A stretch of DNA of 54,011 bases. It comes from JAWXBR01 sp034440235. GTDB lineage: Bacteria > Bacteroidota > Ignavibacteria > Kapaibacteriales > Kapaibacteriaceae. Below the pieces are notes generated by a model. That model was given only the letters and a program-made list of their open reading frames with translations, made no database searches and was not told where the DNA came from. How positions within the stretch are numbered: the first letter of the stretch is position 1; each line of letters begins with the position of its first letter. Positions 1 to 8,249 of this stretch are shown one piece after another. The DNA lies in assembly GCA_034440235.1 (NCBI GenBank), contig JAWXBR010000048.1, forward strand, positions 1-54,011, read 5' to 3'. The position numbers and the translations under genes were made by a program.

Positions 1-129
1 CAATCAGTTGGCCTCGAAGAATACGAGGGACTGACGATTCTACTGACGGTTTACTTATACAACTTGAAACAACCTGACACAGCAACAAAGGGCTGGATGC
101 ATGTAACATCCTTGTACTATTCGATTTAA
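1..129 (+). CDS. possible C-terminal end of a gene cut by the window edge
   Basis: Frame 1 is open from the first base to a TAA at 127-129, giving 42 residues that end in LYYSI. The composition (mixed hydrophobic, Tyr-rich, one Trp) looks protein-like, but I do not recognise a family. No start is visible because the window begins inside it. It would converge with the TonB receptor gene ending at 219. A chance open frame of this length is quite possible. Confidence 0.3.
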   Translation, partial: QSVGLEEYEGLTILLTVYLYNLKQPDTATKGWMHVTSLYYSI

Positions 130-218
130 CCCTGTTTGTCGTCTCCCTGTGTTTCTGCGTGTTTCGTGCTTTGTGCTCCCTCGGGGACTCGAACGCTGAC
201 AATGAACTTGGACTTCCA

Positions 219-2546
219 CTAACGGTACTCGATCTGCACCATCACTGAGCGCGTTGGTGCGAGGTTGGCCGGAATTTCCGTGTAGTAGTAGTCGGTAAGG
301 TTGCGGCCAATGAGCGAGATCTTGATGGGTGCGATGTTGAGTTTTGCAGCGTTGAATATGATGCGTGCGTCGAGAGCGTGAATAGGGACACGTTCGTCGG
401 CTTGTGCGATGAAGAGGCCGAGGCGGTCATCAATGCGTTTGATGCGGTTTTGGAAACGGTAGTCGGCCTGGAGTTCGAGGAAGGGCCAGACAGACCAAGC
501 AGCACGTGCGTAGAAGAGGATGTTATTACGGTAGGGAAGTGGCGCATCGAGTACCAGATCGCGAGGCAACATGGCCGTGACGCCTAGATCGATTCCAAGT
601 GTGCTTGTGAGCATGGTTCGAAGTGTTGCTTCGGCGCCTAGGATGCGCGCGCGTGTTACGTTTTTGAACACGATGGGTGCTGACGGACTTGTTAGATCGA
701 ATGTTGGCTCGATTAGATCATATAGTTCGTTATCAAATACGGCTAGATCGAATTCGAATGGTATGAGCCACTGTCCGGCGGTGTGGTGGATGCCGAGCTC
801 ACCAGACCACGACGACTCCGGACGTATCTCGGGGTTTGGTGATACCTGAAACGCACCGAAGCGGATGTTGGCATAACGTTCGGCAATAGTTGCGGCGCGA
901 AAGCCCCTTCCTGCTGAGCCCCTTACCGTGGTGTTCTCGGTCACATGCCATGAAAGACCAGCCTTCGGAGAGACTTCGATTTGTCGTGGAAGAGTGAACG
1001 TTTCCTCGCGGTCTACGCGCGCACCTAGTGTTGCTATCAGGCCATCGGTAATTGTCCATTCGCCCTGCGCAAACGCCGAAAACACTGTCTGGTACTGCTT
1101 TCCGTAGACATCGGCTCGTACGAAGTTTAGACGTCCGACCACACCAGTCGTAAGAATAAACGAGCTGGTGAGCAGAGATGTAACCTGTGCCTCTACGTTG
1201 TAGGAGTAGGCCGTGGACTGGGTGGAGTCTTCGACAATACCCAGGTTGCGGTTTTCGAAGCGGGTGCGGAACATGCTCGGACGAATTACGAGCGATGTCG
1301 CATTGGAAATAAGCTGCGAGTATTCGATGCCTGCGGCAAGCTTTGTTGAGCGAAGTCGTTCGTTGAAGTCCGTGCCGTCCTGTGGAGACGTCGCAGTTCG
1401 TAAACTATCCCAATAAATGAAATTCTGCTTGTCATCGATTGCGCCAAATGCAAAACCTGACAATGAAATGCGATCGGAAGCTTTCCATGCAAGCTTTGTG
1501 TATGCGTAGCCACGATTGCCCTCGTCGTAATTGCGATAGCTTTCGTCTGAACGGATGCCAACGCTGACGTTTGCGCTAACATCGCCGAACGTCTGAGCAT
1601 ATCGCGCATCTGCGCCTGCAAACAACGGCATGGTTGTGCGATAACGCCATTGCTCGTATCGCGGAAGTGTGTAGAGTCCGCCATACACGCGCGCATATAC
1701 TTGTGCCGAATCGGTAGGTGCTTTCGTGATAAGACTAACAACCCCGCCTAACGCACCAGTGCCATAGAGTGCAGAGCCAGCCCCCTTAATAATCTCGATG
1801 CGATCGATATCGGCAACAGGAAGCACATCGAATTTTATGTCGCCGTTATCGCCAGAGAGCAATGGAAAGCCGTCGAGCAGCACAGCGGTGCGCGAGCCGA
1901 CGCCAAATGCAAAACCCGATGCGCCGCGAATGTTTACCTGATCGCGCGCAACGTTTACGCCGCTGACGTACCGTAACGCTTGGTCGAGCGACGTCTGTCC
2001 GCGTCCCGTGACGTCAAGTCCGTCCACAACCGAAACACTGATCGGCACATCCTGCACCGCCTGCACACGTTTGCTGGCACTGACGATAACCTCTGCTGTT
2101 CGCAACGCCGATTCGAGCATGGTTAAGACCACATCGCGTCTGTCGTTGGACTTAATGATGAGAGTTGCTGTCGCAGGTTCATATCCAACCGAGGATGCAG
2201 CAACAACAATTCTGCCCAGAGGAACATTGATGATTTCAAATTGACCCTTCGCATTTGTGACTGCACCAAGGCGTGTGCCTTCGATGCGAACCGTAATGCC
2301 GCGAAGTGGAAGCGCTGTAAGTCTGTCGGTGATGCGTCCCCTTACAATCGATGACTGCGTCTGATTTGCAGAAGGTGATAGTGTTGATGTTTGCGACGGA
2401 CTAGCCAGCAGCGACGGACTACTCGTTTGCGACGGACTACTCGTTTGCGACGGACTACTCGTTGTGTCTTTTGGCGTTTGAGCAACAGCGAATACAGACG
2501 CAATGCAGAATATTGCTGCAACTGAGACGATGAGGCCCGCCCGCAT
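219..2546 (-). CDS. TonB-dependent outer membrane receptor with carboxypeptidase-regulatory-like N-terminal domain
   Basis: A 775-residue outer membrane receptor that would import an unidentified ligand using TonB energy. Residues 1-23 are a signal peptide ending at AVAQ. Residues 28-64 form a Ser/Pro/Gln/Thr linker coded by an 18-bp tandem repeat. Residues 67-145 are a CarbopepD-regulatory-like beta-sandwich (GRITDRLTALPLRGITVRIEG). Then comes the plug domain (VQDVPISVSVV, VNIRGASGF, RTAVLLDGFPL, IEIIKGAGSALYGTGALGGVV) and a barrel to the C-terminus. An open frame continues 525 nt upstream of the chosen ATG, but the signal peptide and the TGATG overlap with the upstream lipoprotein stop fix the start at 2546. 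Order and coupling suggest the lipoprotein is a partner. The ligand cannot be read from sequence. Confidence 0.9.
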   Translation of the reverse strand: MRAGLIVSVAAIFCIASVFAVAQTPKDTTSSPSQTSSPSQTSSPSLLASPSQTSTLSPSANQTQSSIVRGRITDRLTALPLRGITVRIEGTRLGAVTNAKGQFEIINVPLGRIVVAASSVGYEPATATLIIKSNDRRDVVLTMLESALRTAEVIVSASKRVQAVQDVPISVSVVDGLDVTGRGQTSLDQALRYVSGVNVARDQVNIRGASGFAFGVGSRTAVLLDGFPLLSGDNGDIKFDVLPVADIDRIEIIKGAGSALYGTGALGGVVSLITKAPTDSAQVYARVYGGLYTLPRYEQWRYRTTMPLFAGADARYAQTFGDVSANVSVGIRSDESYRNYDEGNRGYAYTKLAWKASDRISLSGFAFGAIDDKQNFIYWDSLRTATSPQDGTDFNERLRSTKLAAGIEYSQLISNATSLVIRPSMFRTRFENRNLGIVEDSTQSTAYSYNVEAQVTSLLTSSFILTTGVVGRLNFVRADVYGKQYQTVFSAFAQGEWTITDGLIATLGARVDREETFTLPRQIEVSPKAGLSWHVTENTTVRGSAGRGFRAATIAERYANIRFGAFQVSPNPEIRPESSWSGELGIHHTAGQWLIPFEFDLAVFDNELYDLIEPTFDLTSPSAPIVFKNVTRARILGAEATLRTMLTSTLGIDLGVTAMLPRDLVLDAPLPYRNNILFYARAAWSVWPFLELQADYRFQNRIKRIDDRLGLFIAQADERVPIHALDARIIFNAAKLNIAPIKISLIGRNLTDYYYTEIPANLAPTRSVMVQIEYR
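2393..2464 (-). repeat. 18-bp tandem repeat coding a Ser-Pro-Gln-Thr linker
   Basis: Three consecutive 18-bp units (2411-2428, 2429-2446, 2447-2464) are identical except for the last base or two, and a degenerate fourth lies at 2393-2410. On the coding strand they give S-P-S-Q-T-S type hexapeptides between the signal peptide and the first folded domain of the TonB receptor. Being a multiple of three, copy number can change without breaking the frame. Confidence 0.9.
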
Positions 2547-3037
2547 CAAAATGGTTGCGGTGGAAGATTGGAGAAATCGATGCGGAAGTGTACGCGCTTG
2601 TCTTCGTTCACATTCACAGTTAACGCACTTGGTTGTGTTGGGTCGCCCGATAGCGAATACACATCGAGCATCCGCCAGTTGAGCTGAAAATCGGGTCCGT
2701 ACCTTAACGCAACCACCACATACCCGAACGTCCGCGGCACACTTGTCACGGCAATGGTGTATGTCGACGCGTCGACACGGCGGGGCATGGTGTCCGAAAC
2801 AAGTGCCTTTCCGGACAGTAGGGCTCCCAGGATTTGGGATGCGTCTGTCGGTGCTTCGTCGAATGCAACCACGCGTACTTCGTACACAGAGTCGGCTGGC
2901 GGCCATGCAGCACTGCCGCCGACATACGTTATGGTACCACTCACTCCGGTAAAGGTTGGCACGAGCGTCGGATCGAGTCCGCCACACCCCACACACAGCA
3001 CAACACACGCACAAAAAGCAATCCGCAGTAAGATCAT
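2546..3037 (-). CDS. putative lipoprotein of unknown function, coupled to the TonB receptor
   Basis: This 163-residue protein opens with a short hydrophobic segment ending in LCVGCGG, an imperfect lipobox with Cys at the -3 position, so export to the envelope is likely and lipidation is plausible. The remainder reads as a beta-rich domain (VSGTITYVGGSAAWPP, YEVRVVAFDE, TYTIAVTSVP, FGYVVVALRYG), resembling an immunoglobulin/carboxypeptidase-regulatory-like fold. I do not recognise a named family. Its TGA shares bases with the ATG of the TonB receptor (TGATG), which implies translational coupling. By analogy with TonB receptor/lipoprotein pairs it may be a surface or periplasmic accessory for the same ligand; that is inference. 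Confidence 0.75.
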   Translation of the reverse strand: MILLRIAFCACVVLCVGCGGLDPTLVPTFTGVSGTITYVGGSAAWPPADSVYEVRVVAFDEAPTDASQILGALLSGKALVSDTMPRRVDASTYTIAVTSVPRTFGYVVVALRYGPDFQLNWRMLDVYSLSGDPTQPSALTVNVNEDKRVHFRIDFSNLPPQPF

Positions 3038-3085
3038 GAACGCAATATATATTGGAGCACACGCCCTTCACGAAAACTGTTTGTT
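3038..3085. promoter_or_regulatory. divergent promoter interval between lipoprotein and nnr
   Basis: The 48 bp between the divergent starts must serve both genes. An AT-rich tract, TATATATTG, at about 3041-3052 is near-symmetric and resembles the -7 box in either direction, but neither strand gives a perfect TAnnTTTG. A TTTTCG on the minus strand could be the -33 element for the lipoprotein. Confidence 0.4.
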
Positions 3086-4516
3086 ATGAAGCCATTGCTT
3101 ACCCGCGAAAACATAGCTGCGCTTGACATTGCGTGCAACGACGAAGCTGGACTCTCCCCGCAAGTGCTCATGGAGAATGCGGGTCGGTGCGCTGCAAACA
3201 TCATGAGAACCCTCATGCCTTCGAAGGGGACAGCGGCGTTGCGCATTCTGATCGCATGTGGTGGCGGTAATAATGGCGGCGACGGACTCGTAATTGCACG
3301 TCACCTGCGCGACAACCACGACGTCGCAGTCCTTCGTAACGACGATGAGCAGTGGGCGCACATCGACAATGCCTACGATGTAGTTGTCGATGCACTCATC
3401 GGCGTCGGCGGCGGAAGCGATTTGCGCTCACCCATGGCAGAACGTGTGGCACAGCTCAATGCGTTGCGGGGGATGAAGATTGCGATAGATCTGCCAACCG
3501 GACTCGATGCGACAACGGGCGTAGCACATCGCGAGGCATTTCGGGCAAACGTCACAATTACCATGGCTGCCTCGAAGCCCGGATTGTATCGCAACGACGG
3601 TCCGTTACATGCCGGCACGATCTACGTCGCAGACATCGGCGCTCCCGCAGAGATCGTCGAACGTTTCGCACGCCACCACATCCGAACTCAGTCCGACATT
3701 CGCCTGTTGCTACCACAGCGCACGTCCAACACATCAAAATTCGATTATGGCAGGGTGCTCGTGATAGGGGGCTCGCGTGGGATGCGCGGGGCACCAGCCC
3801 TTGCTGCACATGCAGCCCTCGTCGCCGGAGCAGGCATTGTCGAACTTGCCGCACCGGTCCTTCACCCGCTCATCCCCCGCGAAGTAATGACGCATTTGTT
3901 GCCAAGTAATGAACACGGCTTCGTTGCGCGCGATGCAATGGAAGTTTTGACTGAAGTAGTGAAGAAGGCAACGGTGGTGGCTGTTGGACCCGGTCTTGGT
4001 GCGGACAACAAATCGATCGAAGCAGTTGCCGAATTCGTGAACTCTTTGAGGCACGATTTGCATGTGGTGATTGATGCCGACGGACTTCGCATTGTGCCGC
4101 TGTTAAAACGTCCGATGCAGTCCTTGATTCTCACACCACACCTCGGTGAATTTGCTCGTATGCTGAACACAGATGTTGCCTCCATTCGAACAACGATAGT
4201 TGAACGTGCGCAAGCATTCGCAAGAGAACACAATTGCATACTGCACGTCAAGGACGTCCCTTCAATAACCACGGACGGTGCACATGTGTTCTACACGGTC
4301 AATGGCAATCCGGGTATGGCAACTGCAGGAAGTGGTGATGTGCTAACTGGCATTATTGCAGGACTTTGTGCGCAGCGCCTTTCTGCATTCGATGCAGCTA
4401 CACTTGGCGCATACTTGCATGCGCGAGCAGGGGACTACTACGTTGCAACACATGCAATGGAAAGTCTAACAGCAACCGACATAATTCATGCACTGGGGTC
4501 GGTCATACCGAATTGA
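3086..4516 (+). CDS. nnr: bifunctional NAD(P)H-hydrate epimerase / ADP-dependent NAD(P)H-hydrate dehydratase
   Basis: A cytosolic repair enzyme for damaged nicotinamide cofactors. The N-terminal epimerase half (about 1-210) interconverts R- and S-NAD(P)HX; the C-terminal half (about 215-476) dehydrates S-NAD(P)HX back to NAD(P)H using ADP. Epimerase motifs seen: VLMENAGR, GGGNNGGDG at residues 59-67, and IDLPTGLDATTG. Dehydratase motifs seen: VLVIGGSRGMRGAP, VAVGPGLG, VIDADGL, LTPHLGEFARM and NGNPGMATAGSGDVLTG. Length is normal for the fused form. It is divergent from the lipoprotein and 52 bp upstream of the VanZ-like gene, with which it may be co-transcribed. Confidence 0.95.
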   Translation: MKPLLTRENIAALDIACNDEAGLSPQVLMENAGRCAANIMRTLMPSKGTAALRILIACGGGNNGGDGLVIARHLRDNHDVAVLRNDDEQWAHIDNAYDVVVDALIGVGGGSDLRSPMAERVAQLNALRGMKIAIDLPTGLDATTGVAHREAFRANVTITMAASKPGLYRNDGPLHAGTIYVADIGAPAEIVERFARHHIRTQSDIRLLLPQRTSNTSKFDYGRVLVIGGSRGMRGAPALAAHAALVAGAGIVELAAPVLHPLIPREVMTHLLPSNEHGFVARDAMEVLTEVVKKATVVAVGPGLGADNKSIEAVAEFVNSLRHDLHVVIDADGLRIVPLLKRPMQSLILTPHLGEFARMLNTDVASIRTTIVERAQAFAREHNCILHVKDVPSITTDGAHVFYTVNGNPGMATAGSGDVLTGIIAGLCAQRLSAFDAATLGAYLHARAGDYYVATHAMESLTATDIIHALGSVIPN

Positions 4517-4568
4517 ACACGCAAACAACCAAAAACACCATGCAAGCACGCGAACGTGCAAGAAGGCC

Positions 4569-4958
4569 ATGAGTACACGCCAATTCCTTGCGCTCATACC
4601 TGTAGTGGTTTTATCGATAGCCATTTTTGTGGCGTCGTCGCTGCCTGCCTTGTCACCGCCGTCCCTTGGAATAGAATGGCAGGACAAAGTATTCCATGCC
4701 ATCGCGTATTTCGTCTACGGTTTGTGCGTACAAGTCGCCGTGCTTGGCTACAAGCCCTCGATTTCCATGTCACACGCTTGGATATACGTTGTTTTGATTG
4801 GCGTTTTGTTTGGCATTAGTGATGAGGTGCATCAAGCGTATGTGCCATCGCGGATGGCAGAGGTCGCTGACGCCGTTGCCGACGCCATAGGTGTGCTGTT
4901 ATCGACGACGCTTCTTGGAGCTACGCGTAGATTTCTTTTTCGCCTTGGATGGCGCTAG
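4569..4958 (+). CDS. VanZ-like family membrane protein
   Basis: A small integral membrane protein of 129 residues with about four hydrophobic segments. It carries the family pattern WQDKVFHAIAYFVYGL followed by GISDEVHQAYVPSR and DAVADAIG, the conserved acidic/His residues of VanZ-like and phosphotransbutyrylase-associated proteins. The biochemical role of the family is not settled; some members affect envelope antibiotic susceptibility. I chose ATG 4569, preceded by AGAAGG, over in-frame upstream codons because the first membrane helix begins immediately after it. Its last 60 bp overlap the 3' end of the miaA-dacB frame on the other strand. Confidence 0.75.
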   Translation: MSTRQFLALIPVVVLSIAIFVASSLPALSPPSLGIEWQDKVFHAIAYFVYGLCVQVAVLGYKPSISMSHAWIYVVLIGVLFGISDEVHQAYVPSRMAEVADAVADAIGVLLSTTLLGATRRFLFRLGWR

Positions 4959-7550
4959 ACTTTTCTTCGAACGTATACTTTTCTTCGAACGCACAACTTT
5001 CTGCCTTGGAGAAATGCTCTTCTTCGCTTTGTTCTTCTTTACGACGTGTGCCGGATCATCCGTATCTATTGCCGCATCTTCGCTGAGTGTTGGTAGAGGT
5101 GTACGATATGAAAAAGAAGCAAGCGCAATCCCGGCAAGTGTTTCGACGCCTTTGTAAGCATGAACGCTTGGTCCGTTCGAAATAAACGAAAACACAAGCG
5201 GCTCGCCATCGAGCGTTTTAACGTAGCCAGCAAGTGCACTTACATTTCGAAGAGTGCCGGTCTTGCCATGCAGATTATTTTCTGCAGGAGTCTGCTTCAT
5301 ACGTCCGCGCAGCGTGCCGTCTACTCCTGCAATTGCAAGAGTGCTTGCATATTCGGGTCCCCAAGACTGCGTCGTTATCGACCTTAATAATGCAACCTCG
5401 GTCGAGGCGCTTGCAAGATTGCGTCTCGACAATCCACTTCCGTCGTTGAACGAACAATCGAGTCTGCGGATGTCGAACGAATCGAGTGTTTCGAGCAATG
5501 CAAGCTTTGCGCGTTTCGCTGTGGTGTTATAGTCTCCACACCATGCTCCAACGGCTTTAAAAACATGCTCGGCAAGAAAATTATCGCTGCGTTTGTTTAC
5601 TATCGAGCAGAACTCAACAATCGAGCGGTTGTTTGACGTTAACATCTTCGACGTAGAGGGCGTTGTCTGTTCGGCCACCGACCCGTCTACGACCACTCCA
5701 CCGGCACGAAGCCGAGAGCGCAGCGATCCCGCAACGACGAGTGCCGGACGTCCCATGTTGAAGTACGATGTGGAACTTCGATTTGCACCTGGGGAACCCG
5801 TGACAACAAACTGCTGAACACCACTAGGAAGCAATTTTGAGGTGACGCGTACACGCGCCCTGCGCTTGCGTTTGCTCTTCGAAACGGGTCCGTCCACCAC
5901 CACCACATCAAACGCATCCGACGACGGCACACATTGTGCAGAGGCTCTTCCGTTAGGGGCTCCATTCACAACAACAGCTACGCTGCTCTTGTTCATGGAA
6001 AGGGCTCGCACAGGTGGCAATGGCTGCACATGCTCACCATCACCGCTGTACACCGCTCTGTCTGCCACTGCATCGAATTGCGAACCATCTCCGATGATCG
6101 AACCTGTAATGCGCTTAATGCCCATAACGCGCAGTTTATCGGCAATGTCTTCGAGGTCGTTTATCGAAAGCAACGCATCGCCGTGACCCACGATGTACAC
6201 GTTGCCCCTTAATGTGCCTTGTGCATCAATTGCACCATCGGTGCGAACATCTGTAGAGAGTGTGCCATTCTTGCCAAGACGTTGAAACAATGCAGCAGTC
6301 GAAAACAACTTTGTAGTTGAAGCAGGAGTGAGCATCACATCGGGATTACGTGAGTACACAACGCTATTAGATTCTAGCGAGTACACCATGACGCCGGTGG
6401 ATGTTTTACGCGACTGAATGGAAGTAAAAAGTTTATCGAGTTGTGTTTTAAGTGCAGCACGTGCATTTGTACTATCAACCGCAGTTAAAAACACGGTGGT
6501 CAGCGCGGCTTTGTTTTTTGTCGAGTCTGAAGCATTCGCTTGTGTAGTGGCACACAGCAACAACACAAGTACTACAGGAATGGATGCCAGATTTGAAAGC
6601 ACGAATGCACGCATCTGTTCAACCGACCCTGACGTCCACTTATACCGTTCGTCCTTCTTAAACCACGTCATTTGTCTCTTTGCATATCGGCGTGTATTGC
6701 GTTTAAATGTCTCGAGCGCTTCATTATTCGTACTACGGTTGTTCAAGACATCAATTGCTTCAGCATAACCAACAGTTTGTAATGCTTGTGCCGATTCGGA
6801 CACACCGCTTTGCAGCACCAATGCAGTTTCTTCGAGCAGTCCGTTGCTCCACATGGCATCGCAGCGCGCATCGATGATTGTATGCAGCAATTCTTTTTCC
6901 TGTGCAATGCCAATGTATTCGACGTTGTACGCCGGAGCATTGCGCGGAATATCCCATGACGATGAAAAGGTACGTCCGGTCGCGCGAAAATACTCGAGGG
7001 CTCGGATGAGTCTTCGGGGGTTCATATCGGCATACCGTTCTGCCGCGCGAGGGTCGACGCTCTGAAGATCATCGAACAGACCCTTTCGGCCCCTTACCTC
7101 GAGCTCTTCGAGGAGCGTTGCGCGAATTGTCGGATCGGCTGGTGTGATTTCTGCAGAGAGGCCGTCCAGGGCCGCCGCGATGTAGAGTCCAGAGCCGCCA
7201 ACAACCACTGGAAGTGTGCCCAAGGGAATTGCATCGATTGCATTGCGTGCTTCCGCAGCAAATTCTGCAGCACTGTACATCTCGTCGGGATTACGAATGT
7301 CGATGCAGTGATGTTTTACAGAGGCGCGTTGCTCGAGTGTAGGCTTCGCCGTTCCTATGTTAAGCATACGATAAACTTGTCTAGCATCTGCGCTCACTAC
7401 TTCGATCGCCATATGCTCCGACAGGGCAATAGCAGCAGCAGTCTTTCCTGTAGCCGTTGCGCCTGCGAGAACGAGTACCTTACGCACGTCTTCATGTGAG
7501 CGCGCATCTTCATGCACGAGCGCGCTGCGCACGTCACCTTCGCTTGTCAT
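4899..7550 (-). CDS. miaA-dacB: in-frame fusion: tRNA dimethylallyltransferase (MiaA) + DacB-type D-Ala-D-Ala carboxypeptidase
   Basis: One open frame of 883 residues holds two unrelated enzymes. Residues 1-312 are MiaA, which adds dimethylallyl to A37 of tRNAs: P-loop GATATGKT, VSADARQVYR (family usually DSR, here DAR), GGSGLYIAA, and NTRRYAKRQMTWFKKDERY. Residues 313-883 are a complete peptidase family S13 (PBP4) protein beginning MRAFVLSN with its own signal peptide (LVLLLCATTQANA). It has STTK (Ser about 411), SDN in RSDNFLAEHVFK, and KTG in HGKTGTLRN. The tail is a Lys/Arg/Ser-rich stretch of about 50 residues. No stop separates the halves, so either a real fusion is made or translation restarts at the internal ATG 6614-6612; I cannot tell which. 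A TGA lies out of frame eight bases before that ATG, so a one-base error or mutation could explain the joining. The start overlaps pcm by 17 bp. Confidence 0.85.
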   Translation of the reverse strand: MTSEGDVRSALVHEDARSHEDVRKVLVLAGATATGKTAAAIALSEHMAIEVVSADARQVYRMLNIGTAKPTLEQRASVKHHCIDIRNPDEMYSAAEFAAEARNAIDAIPLGTLPVVVGGSGLYIAAALDGLSAEITPADPTIRATLLEELEVRGRKGLFDDLQSVDPRAAERYADMNPRRLIRALEYFRATGRTFSSSWDIPRNAPAYNVEYIGIAQEKELLHTIIDARCDAMWSNGLLEETALVLQSGVSESAQALQTVGYAEAIDVLNNRSTNNEALETFKRNTRRYAKRQMTWFKKDERYKWTSGSVEQMRAFVLSNLASIPVVLVLLLCATTQANASDSTKNKAALTTVFLTAVDSTNARAALKTQLDKLFTSIQSRKTSTGVMVYSLESNSVVYSRNPDVMLTPASTTKLFSTAALFQRLGKNGTLSTDVRTDGAIDAQGTLRGNVYIVGHGDALLSINDLEDIADKLRVMGIKRITGSIIGDGSQFDAVADRAVYSGDGEHVQPLPPVRALSMNKSSVAVVVNGAPNGRASAQCVPSSDAFDVVVVDGPVSKSKRKRRARVRVTSKLLPSGVQQFVVTGSPGANRSSTSYFNMGRPALVVAGSLRSRLRAGGVVVDGSVAEQTTPSTSKMLTSNNRSIVEFCSIVNKRSDNFLAEHVFKAVGAWCGDYNTTAKRAKLALLETLDSFDIRRLDCSFNDGSGLSRRNLASASTEVALLRSITTQSWGPEYASTLAIAGVDGTLRGRMKQTPAENNLHGKTGTLRNVSALAGYVKTLDGEPLVFSFISNGPSVHAYKGVETLAGIALASFSYRTPLPTLSEDAAIDTDDPAHVVKKNKAKKSISPRQKVVRSKKSIRSKKSLAPSKAKKKSTRSSKKRRR

Positions 7551-8208
7551 CCCAGCCTTCCCGTCCGATGAGCGGGACGAATTTGAACGGACCGAGGTTT
7601 TCTACGGACCAGTCTTCGGGTGCGTTGCGGGTAACACGATAGAGTGTCTGTTCTTGCTCTGTACCGACGGGTACAATAAGGCGTCCACCGATCGTAAGCT
7701 GCCGTGCCAGTGTTTCGGGCACATCCGGGGCGCCGGCAGTGATCAGAATGCCATCGAATGGTGCGTATTGGTTCCATCCGATGGTGCCGTCGCCCGTGCG
7801 ATGTGTGACGGTATATCCGAGGGAGCTCAACAATAGTTGGGCCTGTTTTGAGAGTATCTCGTGACGCTCTACGGTAAAGACATGTGCACCGAGATGCGCA
7901 AGTACTGCTGCCTGATAACCGCTGCCTGTTCCGATCTCAAGAATTTTATCGCCGCGTTTCAGGCGAAGTGCTTGCGTCATAAATGCAACGGTAAACGGTT
8001 GCGAAATGGTCTGTCCGTTGTCGATAGGTAGGGGCGAATCTTCGTATGCGCGAGTACGCATGGCGGATGAAATAAACAGCTCGCGACGAATGACTCCGAT
8101 TGCCTGCAAAACGGCTTCGTCGGTGATGCCACGCTCGCGCAACTTCTGCACAAGCGTTTCGCGCTGTTCATCTGAAATGTTTTGAACTTTATTTGGTCTA
8201 GAAAGCAT
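7534..8208 (-). CDS. pcm: protein-L-isoaspartate O-methyltransferase
   Basis: A cytosolic repair enzyme that methylates isoaspartyl residues in aged proteins with S-adenosylmethionine. The 224-residue length is typical. Seen: the N-terminal family signature NGQTISQPFTVAFMTQAL, SAM motif I LEIGTGSGYQAAVLA, the acidic loop VFTVERH, and GGRLIVPVG. Its 3' end overlaps the start of miaA by 17 bp, and cdaA lies 41 bp upstream on the far side of its start, so it sits inside the minus-strand operon running from the lipoprotein at 11.3 kb. Confidence 0.95.
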   Translation of the reverse strand: MLSRPNKVQNISDEQRETLVQKLRERGITDEAVLQAIGVIRRELFISSAMRTRAYEDSPLPIDNGQTISQPFTVAFMTQALRLKRGDKILEIGTGSGYQAAVLAHLGAHVFTVERHEILSKQAQLLLSSLGYTVTHRTGDGTIGWNQYAPFDGILITAGAPDVPETLARQLTIGGRLIVPVGTEQEQTLYRVTRNAPEDWSVENLGPFKFVPLIGREGWDDKRR

Positions 8209-8249
8209 TGATGTTAAGGGGTAGCGAGTACTTGAGTAGCAATGTTATC

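Noticed and set aside
2547..3071. Upstream extension of the TonB receptor frame to 3071
   Set aside because: It overlaps the lipoprotein in another frame, is Cys/Arg-rich like a shadow frame, and the signal peptide begins at 2546.
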